The notes under the pieces are model-generated. The model was not told the origin of the DNA. It searched no databases and saw nothing but the letters and a program-made list of their open reading frames with translations. Positions 62,832 through 64,000 of a stretch of 64,000 bases of DNA are shown one piece after another. Source of the stretch: Cohnella phaseoli (GTDB lineage: Bacteria; Bacillota; Bacilli; Paenibacillales; Paenibacillaceae); contig NZ_QRDZ01000034.1 in assembly GCF_003386235.1 (NCBI RefSeq), forward strand, positions 1-64,000. Reading direction: 5' to 3'. Both the position numbers and the translations under genes were made by a program. Position 1 is the stretch's first letter, and each line of letters opens with the position of its first letter.

Positions 62832-64000
62832 ATGAGAAGAAAATTTGGAGGCGTATTGCTGTTGCTAAGCATCCTTGTATCTATTGGCGCAGGTGCGGCC
62901 AATGCGAAGCCGATTAAGGAAACGGATAAGTTTCCGAAAAAGTTGACGAATGCCGGTTTTCATCCACAGATTGGAATCTGGTATACCGTTTGGTGGGACG
63001 ACGAGAAGCCTTATTCGGATCATTGGCAGGATTGGACGCGTTATCGTCCGGTGCTGGGCGATTATGCATCCGACGATCCGCACATTATCCGCACGCATAT
63101 GCAGTGGATCAAGCAAGCGGGCATCGACTATGTCATTCTGGACGATACGAACAGCCACTTTGCCGACGGAGGGAACATCGCGAACAACATCGAGACTATT
63201 TTTGACGTGGTCGAGAGCATGCCGGAGGGGACTGCGCCTAAGCTTGCTTTTGCGATTGGAGCAGGGCAATACGCCGGCAATAGCGAAGAAGCTCACATGA
63301 AGGAAGTCGATTTGATTTACGAGCAGTACGCGAACCGGCCTTCCTATTATTACTGGAAAGGCAAGCCGCTGCTTGTCGATTACACGACCCCGGACTGGTT
63401 CTACAAATGGGATGACGAACGATTTACCGTCCGCTGGGCGACCGGATCGACGGGGGATGCGGCCAGCGTCGCTCCGGATACGGGATTATGGGGTTGGGTG
63501 TTCAACGAATACGTTCCAAACAAGGAAGTGTTCGGGGTCATGCCTGGCTGGGGAACGGCGCATCAAGGAAGGCCGACGACTCCGATCGACCGCGAAGACG
63601 GCAAGCTGTATACCGATCTATGGACGGAGGCGGTTAAACGAAGTCCGGAAATGATCGTGATCGCGTCCTTTAACGACCATGCGGAAGAAATCGGCATTGA
63701 AGCAATTACTCCCCGCAGTACGGACGTGAAGCCATGGGTAGACGCTTACGGGACGCCAACGCCCGATTGGTACGAGCAAATTACGAAAGGCTATGCCAGC
63801 TTGAGACAGGGCTTCCTGGAAGATTTCTATTACAAGCCGGAGAACGGCAAGCAAATCTATAAGTACGAGAATGGGAGGATGATCGAGCAATCCGCGGCTC
63901 CTCACGGCAAACCCGTAATCGTTGTCCCCGAAGCTTATTTCACAGGGAAGTTTTTGAAGGACGAGGCGAAGAAGCCCGATAAAAACGTCGCAGTAGATGT
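62832..64000 (+). CDS. Secreted GH71/GH99-like protein (3' end beyond the window)
   Basis: The frame is open from ATG 62832 to the window end, giving at least 389 residues. A signal peptide (about 1-26, ending A-N-A) is followed by P-Q-I-G-I-W-Y-T-V-W-W, then I-D-Y-V-I-L-D-D-T-N, an internal F-T-V-R-W-A and V-I-A-S-F-N-D-H-A-E-E, the same landmarks in the same order as in the upstream protein, but contiguous. It is a paralogue lacking the FG-GAP block. From about residue 320 a different C-terminal part begins. It lies 34 bp after the upstream gene, so they form one operon. Catalytic residues cannot be named with confidence. Confidence 0.78.
   Translation, partial: MRRKFGGVLLLLSILVSIGAGAANAKPIKETDKFPKKLTNAGFHPQIGIWYTVWWDDEKPYSDHWQDWTRYRPVLGDYASDDPHIIRTHMQWIKQAGIDYVILDDTNSHFADGGNIANNIETIFDVVESMPEGTAPKLAFAIGAGQYAGNSEEAHMKEVDLIYEQYANRPSYYYWKGKPLLVDYTTPDWFYKWDDERFTVRWATGSTGDAASVAPDTGLWGWVFNEYVPNKEVFGVMPGWGTAHQGRPTTPIDREDGKLYTDLWTEAVKRSPEMIVIASFNDHAEEIGIEAITPRSTDVKPWVDAYGTPTPDWYEQITKGYASLRQGFLEDFYYKPENGKQIYKYENGRMIEQSAAPHGKPVIVVPEAYFTGKFLKDEAKKPDKNVAVD

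Overview
The window looks like chromosomal DNA of a Gram-positive, spore-former-type Bacillota, most likely Paenibacillaceae (Paenibacillus or Cohnella). The grounds are AGGAGG-type ribosome binding sites, several YesM/YesN-type two-component systems, LplB/LplC-type sugar permeases, lipoprotein solute receptors, very large secreted enzymes ending in S-layer homology (SLH) domains, and moderately high GC. No rRNA, tRNA, phage or CRISPR feature was seen.

Almost the whole window is a row of carbohydrate-utilisation loci. Region A (1-11.5 kb): the end of an IS3-type element, a 51-bp tandem hairpin array, a sulfatase divergent from an AraC-type regulator, a two-component system, a receptor plus two permeases (transporter 1), and a second sulfatase. 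Region B (11.6-25.4 kb): a membrane-anchored AraC-type regulator, transporter 2, a 1912-residue SLH-anchored secreted protein with an unassigned catalytic-looking core, and a GH36-type alpha-galactosidase. Region C (25.5-38.9 kb): transporter 3, an 1881-residue SLH-anchored clan GH-A hydrolase, a two-component system and a GH105-type unsaturated-uronyl hydrolase. Region D (39.1-46 kb): transporter 4 and a two-component system. Region E (46.1-49.9 kb) is housekeeping: an MBL-fold hydrolase, an unknown 118-residue protein, a rhomboid protease and a cardiolipin synthase, with a cluster of DnaA-box-like sites in front of the last. Region F (50-64 kb): a GH42-like hydrolase, a two-component system, transporter 5, a GH109/Gfo-Idh-like enzyme and two secreted GH71/GH99-like proteins, the last cut by the window end.

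The inferred logic is that SLH-anchored or secreted enzymes cut polysaccharides outside the cell, lipoprotein receptors and paired permeases import oligosaccharides, and cytoplasmic enzymes (GH36, GH105, GH42-like, GH109-like, sulfatases) finish the job. Membrane kinases and AraC-type output proteins sense the substrate. None of the five importers has its own ATPase, so a shared MsmX-type ATPase elsewhere is expected. Two sulfatases and a GH105 enzyme suggest that part of the substrate is sulfated and uronate-containing, but the exact polymer cannot be read from the sequence.

The most interesting signals are: a beta-propeller-like FG-GAP repeat block inserted inside a GH99-like catalytic domain (seen by comparison with its intact neighbour); an unassigned toroid-like domain in the 1912-residue protein; a phased cluster of DnaA-box-like sites ending in a perfect box that touches the cardiolipin synthase start codon; two copies of a ~205-218 bp long-palindrome MITE-like element, one sitting inside a transporter operon; and a 51-bp tandem array of perfect hairpins interrupted by an IS end.
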